A DNA stretch of 64,000 nt from Halorussus limi (GCF_023238205.1 NZ_CP096659.1:248001-312000), one strand, 5' to 3'. Shown: positions 42,647-51,804, counted from the stretch's first letter. Numbers and translations: made by a program. The notes: generated by a model from the letters alone, not told the origin.

Positions 42647-42985
42647 ACCTCCGACTCGGACGCGAGCGCCCTTGAACTTCGCGCCGGACGGTCCCGCGTC
42701 GGTCGTCCCGCCTCTCTCCCCGGTTATCTAGATTTCGCCGGTTATCTATACCTTCTCGCGGGGCGCGCTCGGTACGAGCGCGTCGCACACGTCGCACGCT
42801 CGCGTACAGCGTTCGTACGCGCTATCGCTCGTTCTCGCCCTGCCGCTCGCGCTCACATCGCCCGTACGCGTTCGCACACCGCAGTCGCCGGAGTCGTTTT
42901 CCGGTTTCCCGCAGTCGGAGACGACCGCCGTCCCCGTCGAAAGCGAATCGCCGAGGTTTTTCCTTCGCTCCCCGAATCAGCGGAC
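42647..42985. other. 339-bp divergent intergenic region with repeats
   Basis: Two CGGTTATCTA direct repeats lie at 42721-42730 and 42739-42748, spaced 18 bases. Near 42801-42821 CGCGTAC and GTACGCG form a perfect 7-bp inverted repeat with a 7-base spacer, within a run of CGC/ACG-rich sequence (about 42775-42895). No box A or RNA gene is clear. The promoters of both divergent genes should lie here. Confidence 0.5.
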
Positions 42986-43834
42986 ATGGACGACCTCGGC
43001 ACGCCGGTACTCGACAATCACCTGCATCTGGACCCCGACCACGGTCGGGGCATCGAGGCCGTGAAGGACTTCGCGCGGAGCGGCGGCACCCACCTGCTCG
43101 TGGTGAACAAGCCCTCGTGGCTGCTCGGCGTCGAACCCGAGACCGGTGAGGAGTTCCGCCCCGTCTTCGAGACGACCGTCGACGTGGTCGCGCGCGCCAG
43201 CGAGGTCCTGCCCGGCCGCGCGTGGCCCGTCCTCGGAGTCCACCCCGGACTCGTCTCGAAACTCGTCGACGACCGCGGATTCTCCCCGGAGGAGGCCAGC
43301 GACTTGATGCGGGCCGGGTTGGACGTCGCCGCTGAGTACGTCGAGTCGGGCGAGGCGGTCGCGCTCAAGACCGGTCGCCCGCACTACGACACCACCGACG
43401 CGGTCTGGGAGGCTTCGAACGAGGTCCTCCGGCACGGACTCGCGCTCGGCGCGGAGAACGACTGCGCGGTCCAACTCCACACCGAGGCCAGCGAGGACCT
43501 GACGGAGGTCGCGGAGTGGGCCGAGGAGCGGGGTCTCGACCCCCGGAAAGTCGTCAAGCACTACGCGGCCGGGCGACTCGCGGGACCGACCCCGAGCGTG
43601 ATGAGCGAGAAGGACCGCCTCGAACGCGCGGCCGAGCGCGGCGACCCCTTCCTGATGGAGACCGACTTCGTGGACGACCCCGACCGGCCCGGCGCGGTGA
43701 TGGGACCGAAGACGGTGCCCCGGCGGGTGCGCTGGATGCAGGAATCGGGCTACGACGACGCGATTCGGACCGCCCACGTCGAGACGCCCGAGGCGGTGTA
43801 CGGTCTCGACACCGAGGCGACGCTCGACCGGTAG
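42986..43834 (+). CDS. TatD-related metal-dependent hydrolase
   Basis: A 282-residue TIM-barrel metal hydrolase of the archaeal TatD-like type. LDNHLHLDPDHGRGIEAVKD (9-28) gives the HxH metal motif at the end of strand 1. VLGVHPGLVSKLVDD, VALKTGRPHYDTTDAVWEAS and CAVQLHTEASEDLTEVAEWA follow. VVKHYAAGRL supplies another His and FLMETDFVDDPDRPG the final Asp region. Members act as DNases or as amidohydrolases; the substrate is not known here. The ATG at 42986 precedes the conserved block. Confidence 0.88.
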   Translation: MDDLGTPVLDNHLHLDPDHGRGIEAVKDFARSGGTHLLVVNKPSWLLGVEPETGEEFRPVFETTVDVVARASEVLPGRAWPVLGVHPGLVSKLVDDRGFSPEEASDLMRAGLDVAAEYVESGEAVALKTGRPHYDTTDAVWEASNEVLRHGLALGAENDCAVQLHTEASEDLTEVAEWAEERGLDPRKVVKHYAAGRLAGPTPSVMSEKDRLERAAERGDPFLMETDFVDDPDRPGAVMGPKTVPRRVRWMQESGYDDAIRTAHVETPEAVYGLDTEATLDR

Positions 43835-43987
43835 CGAACTCTCGCCGTCGGCGGGGAACCCCTATCGAAACGACAGTCGGGTCGGGGAAGGAACGCCGAA
43901 CGAGCGGACGAGCGGCGTAATACCGCCGTTTTCGGGGTCGAAATTCGCCTCGTAGGATTTATGAAGCGCGCAACACTCCGAAGATAC

Positions 43988-44572
43988 ATGAGCGCGCCTC
44001 CGGAGGAATTCTACTCCGACGAACGCTGGCAGAACTGGCTCGACCGCATCCGGGAAGAGGACATCGACCCGGAGAACGAAGACTCCGCCCGTCTCCTCCT
44101 CAACCTGCAGGACGACGTGGCCATCGCGGTCGCCAAGATAGTGACCGCCTACGACGACGGCGACATCGACGACGAGGAGGCGCTCGACGAACTCGGCGAC
44201 ATCCGGGAAGTCGTCCTCGAAGAGGTCGAGTTCGACAACGACGAGAAAGCGATGCTCATCGACGGGGTCCAGACGAGTCTGGTCTGTGTCTTCTACGCGG
44301 CCGACCAGTACGTCGCGGAGGGTCCCGCCGAGGAAGCGAGCGTCGAGGAGTACGTCCTGGAGGCCGGACGCGCCGAGGAGGGCGAGGACCTCGACTCGGC
44401 GCTCGGTCTGGTCGCGGCCGCCGGAACGCGCATCATCGACGGCGAGGAACTCGACATGGAAGTGACCGAGGACCTCGAGTACGGACTCGTCATCGAGTGG
44501 GTCAACGGTCTCGACAGCCTCCAGAGCGCGATGAGCGACCCCGAAGTCGTCGAAGAGGAAGACGAAGCGTAG
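43988..44572 (+). CDS. DUF2150 family protein
   Basis: A 194-residue very acidic soluble protein. MSAPPEEFYSDERWQNWLDR and SARLLLNLQDDVAIAVAKIV, with EVVLEEVEFDNDEKAMLIDG and TSLVCVFYAADQYVAEG, match haloarchaeal and methanogen DUF2150. The ATG at 43988 gives the family start; an upstream ATG at 43961 is less likely. All-helical architecture is likely. The family has no known function. Confidence 0.92.
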   Translation: MSAPPEEFYSDERWQNWLDRIREEDIDPENEDSARLLLNLQDDVAIAVAKIVTAYDDGDIDDEEALDELGDIREVVLEEVEFDNDEKAMLIDGVQTSLVCVFYAADQYVAEGPAEEASVEEYVLEAGRAEEGEDLDSALGLVAAAGTRIIDGEELDMEVTEDLEYGLVIEWVNGLDSLQSAMSDPEVVEEEDEA

Positions 44573-44651
44573 TCGCGTCCGGCGCTCGGAGCGGCGAGTT
44601 CCGACCGCGCAGGCGCTATTTTTAACTACCTGCCCCGAAAGGAACCGGGTA

Positions 44652-46901
44652 GTGCGACTTCGAACCGACGAGCGCGGAGTGACGGTCCAAATCGGGACCG
44701 TCCTGCTGTTCGCAGTGCTCGTCATTCTCCTGTCGGTCTATCAGGCGTCGGTCGTCCCCCAGCAGAACGAGCAGGTGGAGTTCACGCACAACCAGCGAGT
44801 GCAGGGCCAGTTGCAGGACCTGCAGGACGAACTCCACCGGACCGCCGCCACCGGCAGCGACGGGTCGACCTCGATAGCGCTCGGCACGCAGTACCCCGTC
44901 CGAGCGTTCTTCGTCAATCCCGCGCCGCCGTCGGGCACCCTCCGGACGACGCCTCCGGCGAACCTGACGCTCAGGAACGCCACCGCCAGCGGCGAGACCG
45001 GCGACTACTGGACCGGGGGCGCGCACAACTTCTCGACCCGCGGACTCACCTACGACCCGGTCTATCACGTCTATCAGAACCCGCCGACCACGATATACGA
45101 CAACGGCGTCCTCTACAACCGATTCGACGACGCGAACCGGACGCTCGCGGGCCAACAACTCGTGAAGGGCAACACCATCTCGCTGGTCGCGCTGAACGGA
45201 AGTCTCTCGGAGTCGAGCAGCGGAACCGCCACCGTCGAGATGCGGGCGGTCAGCCCCGCCACGCGGACCGTCACGGTGGGCAACGAGACGAGCAACCTCT
45301 CGCTCGTCCTCCCGACGAGGCTCCCGGCCGACGAGTGGGAGCGACTGCTCGCCGCGGAGATGAACCGGACCGCGGGCGACGACCGCTACGTGCGGGCGGT
45401 CGAGGAGGTGTCGGGCCGGAGCGCGGTCCGACTCGTCCTCGAAAACGCGACCTACGAACTCGAACTGGCGAAGGTCGGCGTCGGCACCGACGTGACCGAG
45501 ACCCGCGCCCGCTACGTCACCGACGTCCGCGGCGACGACGCGAGCGTCGCGGAGAACAGCGAGCAGAAAGTCGTCGTGGAGGTCCGCGACCGGTTCAACA
45601 ACCCCGTCTCGGGCGCGACCGTGAACGTGACCCTCGATAGCGGTCTCTCCGGCGACATCGCGGCGCAGGGCCAGCGCGGCGACCAACTCACCGACTTGAC
45701 GACCGACGACGAGGGTCGTGTGACGGTCCGGTACGTCCCGCCGACCGACTTCGACGGCGAGAACAGCGAGGTCGAGGTCCGGGTCGGGATGGACTCGGTG
45801 CCGCCGACCGGTTCCGGGTTCGACCCCGGCACGCCCGCCAACCTGAGCGCGAACCTGACCGCGGTCAACGCCGACGGGAGCGGACTCGGCGAGACGGGCG
45901 GGAACGGGAGCGACGCCGCCTACCAGACGCGTTGGGACGTTCCGGCAATCGAGGCGGAACCCGGCATGACCTGCTACGCCAACGACACGTGTCGATACGA
46001 CCGGTCGGTAGAGCGGTCCGTGACGCTCACGGCGAACACGACACCGACCGCCCAGAACGCCCCGGTCGAGTTCTCCGTCAGCGATACGAGCGTCGCCGAA
46101 TTCACGGCTGACCAGTTGGACACGTGGGACGACGGACGGAGGAGTGTCGAACTCGACACCAGTTCGACCGGCGTGGTGAACGCCTACGCCGCCAGTGGCG
46201 GGTCGGGCGACGCGCTCAGAATCGAGGTGTACGACTCCGGTGACGGTGGCGGCCCGCCCGCGCCGAACGTCCAGTTACGACTCGACGACCTCTCGCACGT
46301 CAACGAGAACGCGGTCGATTACGTCGCCTCGTACGACGTGTCGAACACGAACGCCTCGTTCCAGCGGGTCAGCGTGGTCTTCGACAACGTGAACCGCGGC
46401 CCCTCGGCGACCGGCGTGGAGAACAGCACGGCGGTCCGCGGGAACGAACGGTACAGTCTCGACTACGCCGCCGACGAGGACTGGACGGTCACGGCCCGCG
46501 TCATCTACGAGAACGACGCGGGCGAGGAGTACGTCGCGGCGAGCGACTCCATCACCGACACCGCGGACGCGCTGAACCCGAACACGAACGACGACCTCTC
46601 GCGGGCGGGGAGTCCGGCCGTGAGCAGTTACGGCGTCTCCGACCGGTCGAACCCCGGACAGGGGCCGCGCTACCGCATCGACTACGCGATAACCGAGAAC
46701 GGCAACTTCAGTCAGGTCTCGGGCGCGGCTATCAGTCTGGGCGGCGGCGGTGCCGACGCCGCCACCCGAACGTCGGCTACCGGCCGAATCGACCTGCAAC
46801 CCGGATACGGTCGCGGAACCGAGTTCCGCGTCAAACTCCTCGTCTTCGACGACGAGGGCGCGGTCGTGGCGGTTCGCGCCGAGACGGACACCGCCAGCTA
46901 A
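44652..46901 (+). CDS. large pilin-like secreted or surface protein with Ig-like domain
   Basis: A 749-residue protein. DERGVTVQIGTVLLFAVLVI near the N-terminus is a class III (archaellin/type IV pilin-like) signal with a hydrophobic helix. A region with multiple N-glycosylation sites (NLTL, NATA, NFST, NRTL) follows. Residues about 290-380 look like a bacterial Ig-like 1 domain (VAENSEQKVVVEVRDRFNNP, VSGATVNVTLDSGLS). Further Ig-like beta-sandwich repeats make up the C-terminus (VQLRLDDLSHVNENAVDYVA). Only one Cys pair is seen (TCYANDTC). The start is GTG 44652. It likely forms a surface structure or adhesin. Confidence 0.82.
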   Translation: MRLRTDERGVTVQIGTVLLFAVLVILLSVYQASVVPQQNEQVEFTHNQRVQGQLQDLQDELHRTAATGSDGSTSIALGTQYPVRAFFVNPAPPSGTLRTTPPANLTLRNATASGETGDYWTGGAHNFSTRGLTYDPVYHVYQNPPTTIYDNGVLYNRFDDANRTLAGQQLVKGNTISLVALNGSLSESSSGTATVEMRAVSPATRTVTVGNETSNLSLVLPTRLPADEWERLLAAEMNRTAGDDRYVRAVEEVSGRSAVRLVLENATYELELAKVGVGTDVTETRARYVTDVRGDDASVAENSEQKVVVEVRDRFNNPVSGATVNVTLDSGLSGDIAAQGQRGDQLTDLTTDDEGRVTVRYVPPTDFDGENSEVEVRVGMDSVPPTGSGFDPGTPANLSANLTAVNADGSGLGETGGNGSDAAYQTRWDVPAIEAEPGMTCYANDTCRYDRSVERSVTLTANTTPTAQNAPVEFSVSDTSVAEFTADQLDTWDDGRRSVELDTSSTGVVNAYAASGGSGDALRIEVYDSGDGGGPPAPNVQLRLDDLSHVNENAVDYVASYDVSNTNASFQRVSVVFDNVNRGPSATGVENSTAVRGNERYSLDYAADEDWTVTARVIYENDAGEEYVAASDSITDTADALNPNTNDDLSRAGSPAVSSYGVSDRSNPGQGPRYRIDYAITENGNFSQVSGAAISLGGGGADAATRTSATGRIDLQPGYGRGTEFRVKLLVFDDEGAVVAVRAETDTAS

Positions 46902-46980
46902 CCCGAATCGACGACCGGTTTCGACGCGCGTCGAAGACCCTATCGACAAACCCATATAGCCGGTCGCCGCAGAACCGTAT

Positions 46981-48318
46981 ATGACAGCCGTCGGTATCGA
47001 CGCCATCGAAATCTGGACGGGGAAGCTCAAACTCGACCTCGCGGAGACGTTCGCGCCCGAGAAGGGCGAGGACCCCGAGAAGTACACCAAGGGACTCGGT
47101 CTGCACGCGAGTTCGTTCCCGGACGCCCACGAGGACATCGTGACGATGGGCGCGAACGCCGCCAAGCGCCTGATGGACCGCAAGGGGCTGACGCCCGACG
47201 ACATCGGCCGCATCGACGTGGCGACCGAGAGCGCGTTCGACAACTCCAAGCCCGTCTCGACGTACATCGCTGGGTGTCTCGAACAGGTGTACGACGGCGA
47301 CTTCCACCACGCCAACAAGGGCGAGCGCAAGTTCGCCTGCATCGCGGGCACTCAGAGTCTCGACGACGCCTACAACTGGATCAAAGCCGGTCGGAACCGC
47401 GGCCGGGCCGCGCTCGTCGTCGCCACCGACACCGCGCTCTACGCCCGGGGCGACCCCGGCGAGGCCACGCAGGGCGCGGGCGCGGTGGCGATGCTCATCA
47501 CCGAGGACCCGAACCTCGTGGAACTCTCGACCGAACAGGGGTACGGGAGCGCCGACGAGACCGACTTCCTCAAGCCCAACCAGCAGTTCCCGAGCGTGGA
47601 CGGCAAGCGCTCGATGCAGGTGTACCTCGCCCGGATGCGCGAGGCGTTGGAGGACTACGAGTCGGTCGCGGGCGCCTCCCACCCCGACGACTTCGCGTTC
47701 ATCCCGTTCCACACGCCGTTCCCCGGCATGGTCCGGAAGGCCGCCGTGCTGGCCTACCGCCACATGATTCGCGGGACGTCCATCGAGGAGGACCTCGCCG
47801 AGGACATCGGCTTCCAACCCCGCGAGGAGGACTTCGAGGACCGCGAGGCCTACGAGGAGGCCATCCGCGACCACATGGACGACCTGAGTTCGACCGAGGC
47901 GTATCAGGAGTGGTACGACGCCACCGTCGAACCGACCCTTTCCATCTCCCGACAAGTCGGCAACTGGTACACGGGGTCGGTCCACATCGCTCGCGCCGCC
48001 GCCCTCAAGCAGGCCGCCGAGCAGGGCGTCGACCTCGCGGGCGAGAAGTTGGGCGTCGGTTCGTACGGGTCGGGCGCACAGGCCGAAATCCACGCCGAGA
48101 CGGTCAGCGAGGGCTGGAAGGACGAAATCGAACAGCTCAACGTCGACGACCAGATAGCGGGCCGCTACGACCTCTCGTTCGAGGAGTACGAGAACGTCCA
48201 CGACCGACACAACCACGACAAGACCATCGAGATGGAGGACTTCACCGTGCCGGACGGCGAGTTCGTCTTCACCGGTCGCGGCCGCATGAACGAGCGCCTC
48301 TACGACTTCGTGGAGTAG
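46981..48318 (+). CDS. hydroxymethylglutaryl-CoA synthase
   Basis: A 445-residue archaeal HMG-CoA synthase condensing acetyl-CoA and acetoacetyl-CoA in the mevalonate route to archaeal lipids. IGRIDVATESAFDNSKPVST carries the catalytic Glu83. The nucleophile is C120 in KFACIAGTQSLDDAY. PFHTPFPGMVRKAAVLAYRH gives the catalytic His. VGNWYTGSVHIARAAALKQA and GVGSYGSGAQAEIHAE form the CoA and dimer regions. Length is typical of the family. A long pyrimidine-rich stretch directly downstream is a likely terminator. Often named mvaS or hmgA. Confidence 0.96.
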   Translation: MTAVGIDAIEIWTGKLKLDLAETFAPEKGEDPEKYTKGLGLHASSFPDAHEDIVTMGANAAKRLMDRKGLTPDDIGRIDVATESAFDNSKPVSTYIAGCLEQVYDGDFHHANKGERKFACIAGTQSLDDAYNWIKAGRNRGRAALVVATDTALYARGDPGEATQGAGAVAMLITEDPNLVELSTEQGYGSADETDFLKPNQQFPSVDGKRSMQVYLARMREALEDYESVAGASHPDDFAFIPFHTPFPGMVRKAAVLAYRHMIRGTSIEEDLAEDIGFQPREEDFEDREAYEEAIRDHMDDLSSTEAYQEWYDATVEPTLSISRQVGNWYTGSVHIARAAALKQAAEQGVDLAGEKLGVGSYGSGAQAEIHAETVSEGWKDEIEQLNVDDQIAGRYDLSFEEYENVHDRHNHDKTIEMEDFTVPDGEFVFTGRGRMNERLYDFVE

Positions 48319-48351
48319 CGCCCCCGCCCGACTGTCGTTTTTCGTCGGCGC

Positions 48352-48425
48352 TTCTCGCTGCGAGCCTTTCCTCTTCGACTCTCTTCTCCTTCCCTCACTT
48401 TTCTTCTCCTCTCTTCTTCCCCGCC
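48352..48425 (+). terminator. pyrimidine-rich tract downstream of the HMG-CoA synthase gene
   Basis: After the synthase stop the plus strand is almost pure C/T for about 60-70 bases (CTCTTCTCCTTCCCTCACTT and TTCTTCTCCTCTCTTCTTCC). GTCGTTTTTCGTC (48334-48346) lies just before it. Archaeal transcription often ends at T-rich runs, so this could end the synthase transcript. The length of the tract is unusual for a terminator. Confidence 0.5.
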
Positions 48426-48517
48426 GGCGACTCCGCCAGTCCCCGACAGCGCGAACCGAAGCGTCGAATCCGCCGCGGTCCGAGGCCTTATAACCGACGC
48501 CGCCCGAGTGTGTCGGC

Positions 48518-49594
48518 ATGAGTGACGCTGGCACGGAGGGCGCGAGCGATTCGCCCGCGGGGGCGGCCCCGGCGGAACCGCGGGACGACGCGGATGTCGC
48601 CGAGTCGGAGTCCGGCGGCGCGGTCGCCGACGCCGAAGTCGTCGCGCCCGGCCCGGAAGTCGAGTCGAGCGAGGCCAGCGACGCCTTCGAGGCGCTGGGC
48701 AACGAGATCCGGATGGCCGTCCTCCGAGCGCTCGCGGGCGGCGCGAGTGGGGCAAACGCCGGCGAGAGCGACGCGGTCTCCGGTCGGACCGCGACCTTCT
48801 CGGAACTGTTCGAGGCCAGTCCCGCCGACACCACCGCGGGGTTCGCCTACCATCTCCGGCAGTTGACCGGCCTGTTCCTGCGTCAGACCGGCGAGGACGG
48901 CGACCGCTACGCGCTGACCTACGCCGGACGGCAGGTGGCCCGCGCCATCGCCGCCGGAACCTACACCGACCGGGTGTCGTTCGGTCCCGTGCCGACCGGC
49001 GACGCCTGCCCGCTCTGCGCGTCGGGGACGCTCGCGGCGGTCTGCGAGGCCAACTACGTCACCGTGGCCTGCGACGACTGCGGGCGCGGAGTCCTCACGC
49101 TCCCGTTCCCGCCGGGCGCGCGCCGGGACCGCGACCCCGAGCGCCTGCTCTCGGCGTTCGACCGCCACCACCGCCACCGCCTCTCGGTGATGTCCGACGG
49201 GGTCTGCCCGGAGTGCGCCGCGACGATGGACGCCGCGCTCGCACAACCGCCCGAGCCCGTGACCGAGCGCCTGCCCGACGCCGACGCCCGGCGCGCGCAG
49301 GTCCGCCTCGACTGCGCGCAGTGCAGGTGCCGACTCCACGCCCCCGTCACGCTCGCGGTCCTCGAACATCCCGGCGTCGTCGCATTCTTCCACGACCACG
49401 GCCTGAACGTCCGCGACCGGCCCATCTGGAACGTCGGCGACGAGTGGACCGAGACGGTGGTCGCCGACGAACCGTGGTGCGTCCGCGTCAGCGCGGAACT
49501 CGACGACGAGGCGCTGGACGTGTTCGTTGCCGGGGACTGCTCGGTGGCGGGGACGCGGCGGCGTCCCGCGGGCGAGGCCCGGCAGGCGTCGTAG
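48518..49594 (+). CDS. haloarchaeal winged-HTH regulator with zinc-binding C-terminal part (DUF7351-type)
   Basis: A 358-residue protein. The first ~50 residues are a disordered acidic leader. FEALGNEIRMAVLRALAGGA near 57-76, FSELFEASPADTTAGFAYHL and LTGLFLRQTGEDGDRYALTY form an ArsR-like winged helix. A large C-terminal part has several Cys knuckles: CPLCASGTLAAVC, CDDCGRGV, CPECAATMD and CAQCRCRL, each able to bind zinc. CVRVSAELDDEALDVFV and CSVAGTRRRPAGE close it. I recall this organisation as DUF7351-type. Target unknown. Confidence 0.85.
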   Translation: MSDAGTEGASDSPAGAAPAEPRDDADVAESESGGAVADAEVVAPGPEVESSEASDAFEALGNEIRMAVLRALAGGASGANAGESDAVSGRTATFSELFEASPADTTAGFAYHLRQLTGLFLRQTGEDGDRYALTYAGRQVARAIAAGTYTDRVSFGPVPTGDACPLCASGTLAAVCEANYVTVACDDCGRGVLTLPFPPGARRDRDPERLLSAFDRHHRHRLSVMSDGVCPECAATMDAALAQPPEPVTERLPDADARRAQVRLDCAQCRCRLHAPVTLAVLEHPGVVAFFHDHGLNVRDRPIWNVGDEWTETVVADEPWCVRVSAELDDEALDVFVAGDCSVAGTRRRPAGEARQAS

Positions 49595-49909
49595 TCCCGG
49601 GCAGACTCGCCTCGGCTACTGCTCGCGCTTGCTCGACCCGGCCGAACCGCCCTGATCGGACGATTCTAGCCGTATCAGAGGCTCTCGAATCTACTTTGTA
49701 GTACCGGGAGAGTATACAATATACGCTCGATAAACTGATAAAAGCGATACGAAATCGGCGGCTTCGAACGTAACGCGGACGCTCGTTCGGAACGCGCAAC
49801 CGTGGCAGCGGTCGAGCGGGGGCGACGCCGAAGGGACCTGTCGAACCTGTTCCCGACCGATTTCGACTCACGACTGCGACTCGGCGTCTCGCTCGGTCGC
49901 TCGCGAATC
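49595..49909. other. 315-bp intergenic region
   Basis: No gene is recognised. It contains an AT-rich patch (about 49690-49755) with a GTATA/TATAC inverted pair (49712-49716 and 49720-49724) and AAACTGATAAAAGCG. That could be a promoter or operator, but no gene start lies immediately downstream on the plus strand. The small membrane gene on the minus strand ends at its right border. Confidence 0.4.
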
Positions 49910-50209
49910 CTACTCGCCCTGCTTGCGGAGTTGGTGGACGAGGTTGAGGTGGAGGAGGTGGAGGTGCATCCCGATACCGAACAGCAACAGCCCCATCCCC
50001 ACGAAGATGAGCGGGAGCAACATCGCGTTTACCGCCGCGGCGACGCTGTCGAGATTCGCGGGGAGAACTGTGACCGCGGCCAGCAGGAACGCGCCTACGA
50101 TGACGGCGAAGCCGGCTTTGACCAAGCGGGAGTACCGCCCGACTCGCTCGATTCGCTCCTCGATGTCCGCCTGACTCAGCGGTGACTGTTCGTCAGCCAT
50201 CGCTTCCAC
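49910..50209 (-). CDS. small two-helix membrane protein
   Basis: A 99-residue protein. ADIEERIERVGRYSRLVKAG near the N-terminus is amphipathic. Two hydrophobic helices follow (FAVIVGAFLLAAVTVLPANL and MLLPLIFVGMGLLLFGIGMH). The C-terminus is HLHLLHLNLVHQLRKQGE, with an unusual His/Leu repeat. A second ATG at 50200 is an alternative start. The proteasome genes lie 126 bases upstream on the same strand. No family recognised. Confidence 0.7.
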   Translation of the reverse strand: MEAMADEQSPLSQADIEERIERVGRYSRLVKAGFAVIVGAFLLAAVTVLPANLDSVAAAVNAMLLPLIFVGMGLLLFGIGMHLHLLHLNLVHQLRKQGE

Positions 50210-50335
50210 GCTCCAGTCGTGCGGTCGCCATCGTCGGCGCTCCGGTCGAGACCTCCGTTGACATTCCGGAACACGTACAGGAGGCCGACAGTAGAAGCTT
50301 GTTGCCGGAACGAACGGGGTCGCTCGCGTCGTCGG

Positions 50336-51082
50336 TCAGGACGCCTGCGGACTCCCGCTCTCGTCGAGCAGTCCGAGCGAGTCGAGGGCGTTCCGGCGCT
50401 CGTCGGTCGGAAGTCGGCGATAGCCCGACTCCGCCGTCACCGTCGCCACCGCTACGTCAGCGGGCGAGAACGACGCATCGTCGGGCGCGGCGAGCGCATC
50501 CAGCGCGAGGTCCACGCTCGCGTCGAGGTCCGCGTCGGAGCGGTACTCGGCTTCGAGGAACTCCCGGATGACGGCGCTCTCGCGGCCGACCGCTGCGGCC
50601 TTCCACGCCGAGGGCGTCCCCGAGGGGTCGGTCTCGTAGAGCGCGGGCCGTCCGTCCGCCACGCCGCCGACGAGCAGGGCGGTCCCGAAGGGCCGCGCGC
50701 CGCCCGACTGCGTGTACTCCTGCACGTGGTCGGCGATTTCCTTCGCGAGCGGTTCGACGCCCATCGGTTCGTCGTAGGTCAGGCGGTCGCGCTGGGCGGT
50801 CTGACGGGCGAACTCTACGAGTTGTCGAGCGTCGGCCGCGTTGCCCGCCGAGGCGACCCCGAGGTGGCCGTCCACCTGATGGAGTTTCTCGACGCTCTCG
50901 GGGTCCATCAGCGGCGAGCGCACCCGACGTCGGGCCGCGAGGACGACGCCCTCGGCGGTCTCGACCCCGACGCTCGCGCTCCCGCGCTCGACCGCCTCGC
51001 GGGCGTACTCGACCTGATAGAGTCGCCCGTCGGGCGAGAAGATGCTGGTGCCCCGGTCGTAGGCGCGCTGGTCGCCCTCCAT
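50336..51082 (-). CDS. psmA: proteasome alpha subunit
   Basis: A 248-residue 20S proteasome alpha subunit. YDRGTSIFSPDGRLYQVEYA (8-27) is the alpha signature with the axial-gate region. MDPESVEKLHQVDGHLGVAS holds the conserved KxH region facing the ATPase pocket. GNAADARQLVEFARQTAQRD and GGARPFGTALLVGGVADGRP are core strands, and LYETDPSGTPSAWKAAAVG follows. The C-terminus is Ser-rich. The ATG of this gene overlaps the psmB stop by one base. The RRRVRSPLMDP variant differs from the more usual KRIRSPL, so it may be a divergent paralogue. Confidence 0.95.
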   Translation of the reverse strand: MEGDQRAYDRGTSIFSPDGRLYQVEYAREAVERGSASVGVETAEGVVLAARRRVRSPLMDPESVEKLHQVDGHLGVASAGNAADARQLVEFARQTAQRDRLTYDEPMGVEPLAKEIADHVQEYTQSGGARPFGTALLVGGVADGRPALYETDPSGTPSAWKAAAVGRESAVIREFLEAEYRSDADLDASVDLALDALAAPDDASFSPADVAVATVTAESGYRRLPTDERRNALDSLGLLDESGSPQAS

Positions 51083-51804
51083 CAGGCCACCTCCCCGTCG
51101 CCGGCCGGAGAGTGCGATTCGGAGTCGTACAGTTCGGCCGGGTCGTCGCGGGCCTCGATAGTCACGCCCGACGTCGTCACCTCGGCGACGGTGACGCCGT
51201 TCCCGCTCGCGGTGTCGCGTTCGATGGCGCTCTCGACCGCGCGGGCCGCGGCGTTTGTCGCCGCCTCGGTAGAGAGGTCGGGACGGAACTCGCGTTCGAG
51301 GACGCCGAGCGCGAACTGGGTGCCGCTCCCCTTCGCGGCGTAGGGCGCTTCCATCACCGCGCCGCCGCCGTCGAGGTCGTAGACCTGCGGCCCCTCGTCG
51401 TCAACGCCGCCGAGGAGCGGCCGGACCATGCGGTACGGTCCGTCGCGGAGCAGGTTGCCCGCGAACGTGGCGAACGCGGCCACGCCCGGCGGGTCGCCGC
51501 GCCGAATCTCGTACCGGTCGGCCTGCGACCGGAGGCGGCGGGTGTAGTCCTGTATACTGCCCACCGCGCCCGAGAGCGCCACCGCGGCGGTCGGGTGGAC
51601 TCCCTCGACTTTCCGGGTGTCCTTGCTCGTGACGAATCGGCCGCCCGCGCTCGCGCGCCGGTCGGCCATCACGACGACGCTGTCCGTCGCGGTGACGGCG
51701 ACGACCGTCGTGCCGGTCTCGGTGAGGTCCGCGTCGGCGCTCGCCGTCGAGTCCGTTCGCGGTTCGGTTCGCGTTCCGTCGGTGGGGGGTCTGGCGTTCG
51801 GCAT
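51082..51804 (-). CDS. psmB: proteasome beta subunit
   Basis: A 240-residue 20S proteasome beta subunit with a 31-residue propeptide. The active N-terminal Thr is T32 (TETG then TTVVAVTATD), released by autocleavage after G31. VVVMADRRASAGG carries the conserved Asp, and the catalytic Lys is K65 in SKDTRKVEGV, aligning with Lys33 of the Thermoplasma enzyme after a one-residue shift. AALSGAVGSIQDYTRRLRSQ and ASGNGVTVAEVTTSGVTIEA follow. Downstream psmA overlaps its stop by one base. An 18-bp palindrome 36-54 bases upstream is probably promoter or operator. Confidence 0.95.
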   Translation of the reverse strand: MPNARPPTDGTRTEPRTDSTASADADLTETGTTVVAVTATDSVVVMADRRASAGGRFVTSKDTRKVEGVHPTAAVALSGAVGSIQDYTRRLRSQADRYEIRRGDPPGVAAFATFAGNLLRDGPYRMVRPLLGGVDDEGPQVYDLDGGGAVMEAPYAAKGSGTQFALGVLEREFRPDLSTEAATNAAARAVESAIERDTASGNGVTVAEVTTSGVTIEARDDPAELYDSESHSPAGDGEVA

